From JAGXOF01 sp046545575 (GTDB lineage Bacteria > Chloroflexota > Dehalococcoidia > SZUA-161 > SpSt-899), in the NCBI GenBank assembly GCA_046545575.1, contig JBKGZM010000027.1, positions 1 to 22,933 of the forward strand: a stretch of DNA of 22,933 nucleotides, in the 5' to 3' direction. Of this stretch, positions 14,980 to 21,472 are shown piece by piece. Every line of letters starts with the position of its first letter. Position 1 is the first letter of the stretch. The position numbers were made by a program, and so were the translations under genes. The notes under the pieces were generated by a model that was given only the letters and a program-made list of their open reading frames with translations, had not been told where the DNA came from and made no database searches.

Positions 14980-15512
14980 GATTGCATCCTCAGGATAACC
15001 CTCAAAAGGCCGGCCGCGCTCTTGCCGTCGGATATCTCTCCTGAATCAATCAAGCCGGGTACGTCCTTTAGCGGAACCCGGACAACCTTGTTGATCTCAT
15101 CCTCATCCGGCGTATCTTGACTCTCCTCCAGCTCAGTGGCAAGAAAGAAATGAAGATACTCAGTGGAGTAGCCCGGGCTGGCATAAAGTCCGCCGAGGGG
15201 CTCCATTCTTTTCGCCGAATAACCCGTCTCCTCTCGAAGTTCACGATAAGCGGACTGCTCCGGCGTTTCGCCGGGGTCAATCATTCCTGCGGGAATCTCA
15301 AGCAACATCCTTCCCACAGCGGCACGGTACTGGCGCACCAGGAGCGCTTTTCCCTCTGAGTCCACGGCCACAATCGCCACGCAGTCGCCGAACTCCACGA
15401 TCTCGCGTTGCGACTCCCTGCCCGAAGGCAACTGTATGGTGTCAACCCGAAGGGTCACCCTTCGCCCCTGGTAAACATGGTCGCTATTTAATAAGGGTTG
15501 TTTTTCAGCCAT
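14976..15512 (-). CDS. Nudix hydrolase, ADP-ribose pyrophosphatase-like
   Basis: A 178-residue Nudix protein of the ADP-ribose pyrophosphatase type, which would split ADP-ribose into AMP and ribose 5-phosphate. Seen: the N-terminal VYQGRRVTLRVDTIQLPSG and VEFGDCVAIVAVDSEGKALL, the QYRAAVGRMLLEIPAG typical of ADPR-ases just before the box, and the complete Nudix box G76-x5-E82-x7-REUxEExG (PGETPEQSAYRELREETGY). The ATG has GAGGT just upstream. It lies 12 bases after the acetyltransferase stop and downstream of nadK on the same strand, a grouping that suggests pyridine-nucleotide housekeeping. The last four bases overlap the end of sdhB. Confidence 0.9.
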   Translation of the reverse strand: MAEKQPLLNSDHVYQGRRVTLRVDTIQLPSGRESQREIVEFGDCVAIVAVDSEGKALLVRQYRAAVGRMLLEIPAGMIDPGETPEQSAYRELREETGYSAKRMEPLGGLYASPGYSTEYLHFFLATELEESQDTPDEDEINKVVRVPLKDVPGLIDSGEISDGKSAAGLLRVILRMQS

Positions 15513-15524
15513 AGTACCTCGTCA

Positions 15525-16022
15525 CTACCACTGCGGCTTCACCGCCGGCCTGAGCTGCAGGATCAAGGCATTCTCATCGCAATCAGGGTATTTGGGGCAT
15601 CGCAAGCACTCACCCCAGATCTTCCGGGGGAGTTCAGCCGGATCAACCTTCTGAAAACCGAATTGCTCGAAGAAAGATGTCTCATACGTGAGGCAAAAAA
15701 CCACGGGCAAATCCAGTTCCTTTGCCTCCTCGATACAGGCGTTCACCAGGGTTTCCCCAACTCCCTTACGCTGCCATTTCTCGGATACGGCAACGGATTT
15801 TATCTCTGCCAGGTCTCCCCAGGCGATGTGCAAAGCGCCACACCCCACCACCTCATCCCCCTCCCGGACGACGAAGTAATCCCTGATATTTTCGTAAATC
15901 TCACTCAGCGATCGGGGCAACATGAAGTCCCGCGCCGCAAAGGAGTTAACCAGCTTCCGTATCTGAGGCGCGTCGGAAACCTTTGCCTTTTCAACCTTCA
16001 TTCCATGCTCTGTCTTTCCCAC
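15525..16022 (-). CDS. GNAT N-acetyltransferase, short ArgA (N-acetylglutamate synthase)-like
   Basis: A single-domain GNAT acetyltransferase of 165 residues. Seen: VEKAKVSDAPQIRKLVNSFA, the FVVREGDEVVGCGALHIAW strands, AEIKSVAVSEKWQRKGVGETL, which includes the acetyl-CoA loop QRKGVG, and FFEQFGFQKV. The ending GECLRCPKYPDCDENAL, with three cysteines, matches the C-terminus of the short ArgA-type N-acetylglutamate synthases as I know them, so a role in arginine synthesis is plausible but not proven. The GTG at 16022 has GGAGAAG upstream; ATG 16001 gives the commoner family N-terminus (MKVEKAKVSDAP) but has no good ribosome site. Either start lies inside the end of nadK, so the two are coupled. 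Confidence 0.83.
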   Translation of the reverse strand: MGKTEHGMKVEKAKVSDAPQIRKLVNSFAARDFMLPRSLSEIYENIRDYFVVREGDEVVGCGALHIAWGDLAEIKSVAVSEKWQRKGVGETLVNACIEEAKELDLPVVFCLTYETSFFEQFGFQKVDPAELPRKIWGECLRCPKYPDCDENALILQLRPAVKPQW

Positions 16023-16836
16023 TCAACTTCTCCAATAACATATTATAATAAGAGGACCGCGGCTGGAGCCTCAAAAGACGGGTGATATAAGGACTCTGGC
16101 CGACTTTTACCTTATCGCCATCTCTGAGATCAAATTCCGTTTGCCCGTCGACGCTTGCCCTGGCTTCACGGGTCGTGTGGACCTCCAGTTCGATATCCGA
16201 CTCCCCTGTTAGAACCAAAGACCTGCGCAATCCCGCATACGGTGCAACAGGAGTCAGTACAAATTCTCCGGCATCGGGGAGGAAAACCGGTCCTCCAGCA
16301 GCCAGCGAATAGGCTGTGCTGCCTGTAGCCGTAGCGACAATAACCCCATCGCCACTGCATGCTGCTACCGGTTCCCCGTCAACCAACACCCTGACATGGA
16401 CAACGTGGATGGACGCCCCTCTGGCAACAACCACATCGTTCAGGGCATGAAGCGCCGGAACATTCAGTCGGGAAGGGAGTTCCACCTGCAGCATCACCCT
16501 CTCATCGATCCACCCCTTCCCTGCCAGAAACTCAGGAATCGCACTGAGTGCCTGTTCGCCTTCGAGTTCGGTGGTAAATCCCCAGTTGCCCAGGTTTATT
16601 CCCAGGACCGGTATTCCCTGGGGGGCGGTGAGCCGTGCAGCTCGCAACATCGTGCCGTCGCCGCCGAGACTCATCACCATGTCGGTCCCGTTAAGGTATT
16701 CCCTGCTCTGCGCCTCATCCAGGGCAGGGCAAAGCCATGCCGACACACCCGACTTCTCCGCTTCCCGCACCAGCTCCTGGGCAAGGCCCTCTGCTCTCCC
16801 GATCTTGGCGTTAAAGAGAATTCCAACACTTCTCAC
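15991..16836 (-). CDS. nadK: NAD kinase
   Basis: NadK phosphorylates NAD to NADP in the cytosol. The 281-residue protein shows the diagnostic GGDGTMLRA (58-66) with Asp60, NLGNWGFTTEL, the ALNDVVVARG strand (131-140) with N133-D134, and DGVIVATATGSTAYSLAAGGP, the conserved ribose-binding block. The start is a GTG (plus-strand CAC at 16834-16836) with GGTGA upstream; the N-terminus MRSVGILFNAK fits the family. Its 3' end overlaps the acetyltransferase start by 32 bases. It supplies NADP for reductive steps such as DapB and Asd; that link is by pathway knowledge, not operon structure. Confidence 0.94.
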   Translation of the reverse strand: MRSVGILFNAKIGRAEGLAQELVREAEKSGVSAWLCPALDEAQSREYLNGTDMVMSLGGDGTMLRAARLTAPQGIPVLGINLGNWGFTTELEGEQALSAIPEFLAGKGWIDERVMLQVELPSRLNVPALHALNDVVVARGASIHVVHVRVLVDGEPVAACSGDGVIVATATGSTAYSLAAGGPVFLPDAGEFVLTPVAPYAGLRRSLVLTGESDIELEVHTTREARASVDGQTEFDLRDGDKVKVGQSPYITRLLRLQPRSSYYNMLLEKLSGKDRAWNEG

Positions 16837-16884
16837 GATGTCACCGAACAGAATTCTATCACAAAACGCTCCCGCGCTGAATCT

Positions 16885-17358
16885 TCACCGCTGCATCAAA
16901 CTTGCAAGCTCGTTGTTCATTCGCTGCCAGTGAGTGCCACGCCAGTAGATACGCCCGCACTTCGGGCATTGCATATATTGATCGTGGTTCTTGAACACGT
17001 AGGGAGGGACCAGTCCACGCACCTCCTCCCTGGTCCGGGGAACTAGGGGTTCATTGCATTCCATGCATCTCGAAAAGGGATTCGAGTCCGGCTTGAGGCC
17101 CAGCGCCCCCACCACCTGGCGAAGCTGTGCTTTGACATCATCAGCCTCGATAAAGATAGCCTTGATCTTGCCGTTGAATACCACCCTTCTCTGCATGATG
17201 CCATTGTCCTTGGTTAAGAGAACCCTCCCCTCTTTGAGCGCGGTCCGGACGACCTCATTATCGTCCAGCCCATTGATGGACAGGGCATCATACCCGATCA
17301 TTCGCAATCTTTTGGCCAGCTTCCCCACGTTTTCGTCAGCGAGGAACTTGTGGGTCAT
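16885..17358 (-). CDS. Mut7-C RNase-like protein (DUF82) with zinc ribbon
   Basis: A 157-residue protein with a PIN-like Mut7-C domain followed by a zinc ribbon. Seen: the N-terminal FLADENVGKLAKRLRMIGYD with acidic Asp8/Glu9, VLLTKDNGIMQRR with Asp51, then C98-x2-C101 (CMEC) and C131-x2-C134 (CPKC) as the metal ribbon, and GRIYWRGTHWQRM. Family members are predicted ribonucleases; the bacterial substrates are not established. The ATG has no clear Shine-Dalgarno sequence. It is divergent from the archease/rtcB pair with only 68 bases between start codons, so both units may be involved in RNA processing, which is inference. Confidence 0.85.
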   Translation of the reverse strand: MTHKFLADENVGKLAKRLRMIGYDALSINGLDDNEVVRTALKEGRVLLTKDNGIMQRRVVFNGKIKAIFIEADDVKAQLRQVVGALGLKPDSNPFSRCMECNEPLVPRTREEVRGLVPPYVFKNHDQYMQCPKCGRIYWRGTHWQRMNNELASLMQR

Positions 17359-17388
17359 GATTCAATGATAACATAAATAGATGAGCAC

Positions 17389-17416
17389 TTCATTCCGCAT
17401 GGAAATCTGCTATAAT
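17389..17416 (+). promoter_or_regulatory. Candidate promoter giving a leaderless archease-rtcB transcript
   Basis: A perfect TATAAT (17411-17416) follows a weak TTCATT (17389-17394) at 16 bases. A start of transcription 6-8 bases after the -10 falls at about 17423-17425, two to four bases before the archease ATG at 17427, leaving no room for a ribosome site. The absence of any Shine-Dalgarno sequence agrees with this reading. Confidence 0.4.
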
Positions 17417-17426
17417 GCATCCTGCG

Positions 17427-17843
17427 ATGCAGAAATTTGAGATTCTCGACCATACCGCTGACACGGGAATCATCGCCTACGGGAGAAGCCCGGAGGAGGT
17501 CTTTGTGAATGCCGCCTACGGGATGGTCACCATCATAACCGACGTGGAAACCGTTAATGAAGTGGTGAAGCGTGAGATTTCCGCCGAGGCTTTTGACCAG
17601 GAGGAACTGCTGGTCACGTGGCTCAACGAGCTTCTGTATCTGTTCGACGCCGAGTTTCTATTATTCTCGAGATTTGAAATCCAGGAACTCACGGATGAGC
17701 GAATACGTGCGATCGCCTATGGGGAGAAGGTCGACCCGTCGCGGCACAACCTGAAAACACATGTCAAGGCCGCCACGTACCATTCTCTCAAGCTGGAGGA
17801 AAAAGAGGACGGTTTCCAGGCTCAGGTTATATTTGATGTGTAG
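17427..17843 (+). CDS. Archease
   Basis: Archease promotes guanylylation and multiple turnover of the RNA ligase RtcB. The 138-residue protein begins MQKFEILDHTADTGIIAYG, the family hallmark; Asp8, His9 and Asp12 belong to the conserved metal-binding region. Other typical parts are SPEEVFVNAAYGMVTIITD, ELLVTWLNELLYLFD and the C-terminal VKAATYHSLKLEEK. I chose ATG 17427 because it gives the hallmark N-terminus; the upstream ATG at 17415 lies within the probable -10 box. rtcB follows after 48 bases on the same strand, the functional pairing known for this family. Confidence 0.92.
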   Translation: MQKFEILDHTADTGIIAYGRSPEEVFVNAAYGMVTIITDVETVNEVVKREISAEAFDQEELLVTWLNELLYLFDAEFLLFSRFEIQELTDERIRAIAYGEKVDPSRHNLKTHVKAATYHSLKLEEKEDGFQAQVIFDV

Positions 17844-17891
17844 GATGGGGCGAGAGAAATTGAGGTTCCTGTCTACAAGTGAGGTGCGACG

Positions 17892-19349
17892 ATGGCGAAC
17901 TGGAAGAACATACTCAAGAAGATCGATGACTACCGCTGGGAAATAGACCCGAGCTATAAGCCGGGCATGCGGGTGCCCGGACTTATCTACGCCGATGAGC
18001 AGATGCTGGACCACATCGGCGAGGAGCATACCCCTGACCAGGTAGCCAATGTGGCCTTCCTCCCGGGGATTGTGGGAAGGTCACTGGCCATGCCCGACAT
18101 TCACTGGGGCTACGGATTTCCCATCGGAGGGGTGGCAGCGACCAGAGTTGAGGACGGAGTGATTTCTCCGGGAGGCGTGGGCTTCGATATAAATTGCGGC
18201 GTGCGACTCGTATTAACCAACCTGACTGAAAACGATGTCCGGCCCAGAATCGAAAAGGTGGTCAACAAGCTCTTTCAAGCTGTCCCCTCCGGACTGGGTT
18301 CCGAGGGACGGATAAAGCTGAAGGGAAAGGAGATAGACAAGGTCCTCCGCGACGGTGCTCGATGGGCGGTTGAGAAAGGATACGGAGAAGCGGAAGACCT
18401 GGAGTTTACCGAGGAGAACGGGAGCATGAAAGGCGCTGACCCCTCCCGCGTTAGCGAACGGGCTAAAAAGCGGGGCACTCCTCAACTCGGAACCCTCGGC
18501 TCGGGAAATCACTTCCTCGAGGTTCAGGTAGTCGATGAGATCTACGACCAGCAGGTTGCCAGGGCATTTGGCGTGGAGCAACCAGGTCAGGTGCTGCTCT
18601 TAATCCACACCGGCTCGCGCGGGTTCGGCCATCAGGTCTGCGACGATTACCTCAAGACGATGGGGAAGGCTGTAAGGGATTACGGGATCGGGCTCCCCGA
18701 CCGGCAGCTCGCCTGTGCCCCCACGAAGTCGTCCGAGGGCCAGGATTACCTTGCCGCGATGGCCTGTGCCGCCAATTACGCCTGGACCAACCGTCAGTGT
18801 ATAATGCACTGGGCAAGAGAAGCTATGGCCAGGGCGTTTGGGAAAAGCTACCGCGAACTGGGCATGAGTCTTGTTTATGACGTAGCCCACAACATCGCCA
18901 AGATAGAGGAATACACGATAAATGGGAAGAAGCACTCCCTGTGCGTCCACCGCAAAGGCGCTACCCGTGCCTTCCCCGCCGGGAACCCCAACATTCCCCA
19001 CGCCTATCGCGATGTCGGCCAGCCGGTACTTATCCCCGGCGACATGGGACGTTGTTCATACGTAGCCGTGGGAACCGAAAAAGCCATGGAGGAAAGCTTT
19101 GGCTCCACCTGTCACGGGGCGGGGCGGGTCAAAAGCCGCAGGGCAGCCAAGAAGAGCCTCTCCTTCGACGACGTTGCCAATGAGCTAAGGTCCAAGGGAA
19201 TCACATTCAAAGTGACCAGCAAGTCGGCACTGGTGGAAGAGGCCTCAGAAGCTTACAAAGATGTTGCCGACGTTGTTCACGTGGCCGACGGGGCGGGGAT
19301 ATCAAGAAAGGTACTGAAAGCCAGGCCCATCGGGGTAGTTAAAGGGTGA
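17892..19349 (+). CDS. rtcB: RNA-splicing ligase RtcB
   Basis: RtcB joins RNA 2',3'-cyclic phosphate (or 3'-phosphate) ends to 5'-OH ends using GTP and manganese, acting in tRNA splicing or RNA repair. The 485 residues are the full family length. Seen: LPGIVGRSLAMPDIHWGYGFPIGG, the metal Cys102 in DINCGVR, LGSGNHFLEV with His207, HTGSRGFGH with His239, VAHN with His333, CVHRKGATRAFP, and FGSTCHGAGR with His408, the residue corresponding to the guanylylated His of the archaeal enzyme. The ribosome site is GAGGTG. No tRNA intron is visible in this window, so repair of damaged RNA is as likely as splicing. Confidence 0.95.
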   Translation: MANWKNILKKIDDYRWEIDPSYKPGMRVPGLIYADEQMLDHIGEEHTPDQVANVAFLPGIVGRSLAMPDIHWGYGFPIGGVAATRVEDGVISPGGVGFDINCGVRLVLTNLTENDVRPRIEKVVNKLFQAVPSGLGSEGRIKLKGKEIDKVLRDGARWAVEKGYGEAEDLEFTEENGSMKGADPSRVSERAKKRGTPQLGTLGSGNHFLEVQVVDEIYDQQVARAFGVEQPGQVLLLIHTGSRGFGHQVCDDYLKTMGKAVRDYGIGLPDRQLACAPTKSSEGQDYLAAMACAANYAWTNRQCIMHWAREAMARAFGKSYRELGMSLVYDVAHNIAKIEEYTINGKKHSLCVHRKGATRAFPAGNPNIPHAYRDVGQPVLIPGDMGRCSYVAVGTEKAMEESFGSTCHGAGRVKSRRAAKKSLSFDDVANELRSKGITFKVTSKSALVEEASEAYKDVADVVHVADGAGISRKVLKARPIGVVKG

Positions 19350-19376
19350 GGGATGTCAGGTTTTTCGCATAACGGA

Positions 19377-19451
19377 CCCCCTCACTCTACCTCTCTCCCA
19401 CCAGGAGAGAGTAATTTCCTCTCCCTCGAGGGGAGAGGATTAAGGTGAGGG
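19377..19451. repeat. Palindromic CTCTCCC/GGGAGAG repeat element
   Basis: The segment begins CCCCCTCACTCTACC and ends GGTGAGGG, so its outer arms are imperfect inverted repeats. Inside are CTCTCTCCC...GGAGAGAG and CTCTCCCTCGAGGGGAGAG hairpins. Elements of this kind (CCTCACC...CTCTCCC...GGGAGAGG...GGTGAGGG) recur between genes in many Chloroflexota assemblies. It lies just after rtcB and could also serve as a transcript end. It has no coding capacity. Confidence 0.7.
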
Positions 19452-19492
19452 TGGTATTTCCACAGCAATATACGATAACGAAATAGATGTAG

Positions 19493-19514
19493 GGACAGGT
19501 TCAAAAACCTGTCC
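19493..19514. repeat. 9-bp hairpin GGACAGGTT/AACCTGTCC
   Basis: GGACAGGTT (19493-19501), loop CAAA and AACCTGTCC (19506-19514) form a perfect stem. The GTAGGGACAGGTT context resembles small dispersed repeats of this phylum. It could double as a rho-independent-like stem, but no T-run follows. Confidence 0.6.
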
Positions 19515-19540
19515 GAAAGCATTGGGCTGGAGATGCTGAA

Positions 19541-19637
19541 TGAGATTCTTCGTCCGCCAGAGGCGAACTCAGAATAACATTTTTCATCATGCCATGTACT
19601 GGTCATGTTGTCATTTCGACGAAGGGAGAAATCTTAA
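19541..19637. repeat. Paired REP-like elements in inverted orientation
   Basis: Two related units face each other. The left unit (19541-19579) reads GAGATTCTTCGTCCGCC onward to TCAGAATAACA. The right unit (about 19609-19637) reads TTGTCATTTCGACGAAGGG and then AGAAATCTT, whose reverse complement is AAGATTTCTCCCTTCGTCG onward to AAATGACAA. The shared AGATT-TTCGTC-...-AAT-ACA pattern is the common intergenic REP-like repeat of many bacterial genomes. The pair ends six bases before the deacetylase stop. Confidence 0.6.
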
Positions 19638-19643
19638 GACTTT

Positions 19644-20705
19644 TCACCTACCAAAGCACGTCCAGTATGGCGCAAGCCTCTTTTCCACAGCCTCCACCAC
19701 TTCCTCCGTCTCAGCAACCGCGAAATCGGTCCTGTGCCCCGAAGGGAGCGGATAGGGCTCTTCCAGGTCGGTCTCTATCCCCGCCAGTCCGCAGATAGAG
19801 GCCAGCCACCCCAGAGGAAACAGGACCCCCTTAGGGTCATACCCGGAACCGTCAAAGGACACCACTTTCCCCTGACACATGCTATCGGCGATTCGCCGTA
19901 TTTTGTCAGCGACCATGTAGATGCCCTTCAAGGTCAGTCCCATCTGCGTTATGCGGTCCATAAAGTGGGGATCGCTCCCGTCCACCATCAGTATCATTTC
20001 CGGTCGGAATTCCTCTGCCAGAGGTGCAACGATACCATCCATTACGCGCTCGTAAGCCTGGTCGCTTGACCCGGGCAGGAGAGGCACGTTCACGGAGTAT
20101 CCCTGGCCCTGACCCTCGCCGATGGGGTTACGGAATGACGGCCCGGGATACAAGGTGCGGGGGTCCTGATGAATCGAAATGAACAGCACCCGGGGGTCGC
20201 TGGCGAAAATCTGGTATATCCCATCTCCCGCGTGGGCATCAGCGTCAATAATCATAATCCGCTCAAGTCCGTGGTTCTGCATGAGGTTTTCGGCGCAAAT
20301 TCCCACATCGCTAAATACGCCGAACCCCTTCTCGTAGTCCCTTCCGGCGTGTTGCACCCCTCCCCCCACCACCACAGCCTTGTCAAACTCCCCCGACTGA
20401 ACCAGCTCCCCACCCATCTTACCGGCGCCGGCCAGCAGCTTCGTCGCCCTCACCACAGCCGGGGAAAGCGGCGTGTCATGGGGATCGCGGGATTCACACC
20501 GCTCCACGCGCTCGATGTACTCCTCAGAGTGCACGAGCCTCAGGTCCTCATGGGTGGCGTAATCGGGCTCGACTACCTGGAAGTCCGGATTATCCCCCAG
20601 CCGTTCCCTGAAAACCCGCATGAACGACTCATACCGCTCGCCCGTGAGGACATGCCCCAGGTCATACTCCTTTATCTTCTCGTTGTACAGTATCGCCGTA
20701 CGCAT
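19644..20705 (-). CDS. Histone deacetylase-fold (AcuC-like) protein, divergent active site
   Basis: A 353-residue member of the arginase/deacetylase superfamily, which removes acetyl or similar groups from lysine or polyamines. Seen: the N-terminal GHVLTGERYESF, VHSEEYIERVE, VVVGGGVQHAGRDYEKGFGVFSDV (111-134), IDADAHAGDG (153-162) with the zinc ligands Asp156 and His158, VDGSDPHFMD with the third ligand Asp245, and the transition-state Tyr289 in DGSGYDP. Two signature positions depart from consensus. The HH dyad is Gln118-His119, and HHGNG/HHGDG is HAGDG. Zinc binding and the second His are kept, so activity is plausible but altered. A good divergent promoter lies upstream. Acetoin-utilisation, acetylpolyamine and protein-lysine substrates cannot be told apart. 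Confidence 0.88.
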   Translation of the reverse strand: MRTAILYNEKIKEYDLGHVLTGERYESFMRVFRERLGDNPDFQVVEPDYATHEDLRLVHSEEYIERVERCESRDPHDTPLSPAVVRATKLLAGAGKMGGELVQSGEFDKAVVVGGGVQHAGRDYEKGFGVFSDVGICAENLMQNHGLERIMIIDADAHAGDGIYQIFASDPRVLFISIHQDPRTLYPGPSFRNPIGEGQGQGYSVNVPLLPGSSDQAYERVMDGIVAPLAEEFRPEMILMVDGSDPHFMDRITQMGLTLKGIYMVADKIRRIADSMCQGKVVSFDGSGYDPKGVLFPLGWLASICGLAGIETDLEEPYPLPSGHRTDFAVAETEEVVEAVEKRLAPYWTCFGR

Positions 20706-20738
20706 AAGGCATCACCCACTACAGATTTCGGTGGCCCT

Positions 20739-20767
20739 AATGTATAACACATTCGTACAGGTGTCAA
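20739..20767 (-). promoter_or_regulatory. Promoter of the deacetylase gene
   Basis: On the minus strand, TTGACA (plus 20762-20767), 17 bases and TACATT (plus 20739-20744) are a perfect -35 and a good -10 at ideal spacing. They would give a leader of about 27 bases before ATG 20705, containing GGGTGAT as ribosome site. It lies back to back with the vapBC promoter. Confidence 0.62.
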
Positions 20768-20782
20768 TGCCCGCGGTGGGTT

Positions 20783-20817
20783 TTGCCATTATCTCTAAAA
20801 TATGGTACAATTTTGTA
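20783..20817 (+). promoter_or_regulatory. vapBC promoter with overlapping small palindrome
   Basis: TTGCCA (20783-20788), 17 bases and TACAAT (20806-20811) make a good sigma-70-type promoter 25 bases before vapB. The palindrome TACAA-TT-TTGTA (20806-20817) covers the -10. VapB-type antitoxins usually repress their own operon by binding such a site, so this is the natural operator candidate. Binding is inferred. Confidence 0.55.
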
Positions 20818-20835
20818 AAAATGGCAGGTTAGAAA

Positions 20836-21075
20836 ATGAAGACAACAATACGAGATGGTGGCAGGATAGTTATACCAGCCACATACAGGAAAAGTCTGGG
20901 ACTCAAACCCGGGGACGAAGTGCTTATGGTGCTCGAAGACGGGGAAATAAGGATCATCAGCAAGCGTCAGGCAGTCGCGCGGGCGCAAAAGCTGCTTCGA
21001 CGCTATATCCCCGAAGGCCGAACCCTTTCCGATGAACTGATCCAGGAGCGAGAGGAAGAGGCAGGCCATGTCTGA
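20836..21075 (+). CDS. vapB: AbrB/SpoVT-fold antitoxin (VapB-like)
   Basis: A 79-residue antitoxin. The N-terminal half, MKTTIRDGGRIVIPATYRKS followed by LGLKPGDEV, is the swapped-hairpin AbrB DNA-binding domain. The C-terminal part (about 47-79), with KLLRRYIPEGRTLSDELIQE and EREEE, is the charged helix that usually lies in the toxin active site. AGG lies about eight bases before the ATG. Its stop overlaps the toxin start by eight bases, as expected for a translationally coupled toxin-antitoxin pair. Confidence 0.9.
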   Translation: MKTTIRDGGRIVIPATYRKSLGLKPGDEVLMVLEDGEIRIISKRQAVARAQKLLRRYIPEGRTLSDELIQEREEEAGHV

Positions 21076-21451
21076 AGCTGTGATAGATGCCTCGGCACTG
21101 CTGGCGCTTTTGAACGCAGAGCCGGGTTCCGACGTTGTGGCTGAGGCACTTCCAGGAGGAGCCATTAGCACAGTTAATTTATCTGAGGTAGTTGCCAAGC
21201 TTTGTGAGGCAGGCATGCCGGAGAACGCCATTCACCAGGCTCTACAGTCACTCGGACTGGAGGTTGTGCCTTTTTATGAGGACCATGCGTATCAGGCAGG
21301 GTTGCTGCGTGCCTCTACCCGGGCTGCTGGCCTTTCCCTGGGCGACCGGGCATGCTTGAGTCTGGCCAAGAGGATGGGAATAGCAGCACTAACCACAGAC
21401 AGGACTTGGGAAGGACTCTCTGTCGGAGCAAACGTCAGAGTAATACGCTAA
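21068..21451 (+). CDS. vapC: PIN-domain ribonuclease toxin (VapC-like)
   Basis: A 127-residue PIN-domain protein, the toxin partner of the preceding antitoxin; known VapC proteins cut tRNA or rRNA. The four acidic metal-binding positions are all visible: Asp7 in AVIDASALLALL, Glu40 in NLSEVVAKL, Asp93 in LSLGDRACLSLA and Asp111 in ALTTDRTW. Nothing indicates inactivation. It overlaps vapB by eight bases, and the next gene starts 21 bases downstream on the same strand, so that gene may be cotranscribed. Confidence 0.92.
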   Translation: MSEAVIDASALLALLNAEPGSDVVAEALPGGAISTVNLSEVVAKLCEAGMPENAIHQALQSLGLEVVPFYEDHAYQAGLLRASTRAAGLSLGDRACLSLAKRMGIAALTTDRTWEGLSVGANVRVIR

Positions 21452-21472
21452 TCGCCATAAGCGAGGTGCACT

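Noticed and set aside
19350..19643. CRISPR array or small coding genes in the repeat-rich gap
   Set aside because: The repeats are palindromic and of different types, with no regular direct repeat-spacer pattern. The short open frames are read-throughs of REP-like sequence.
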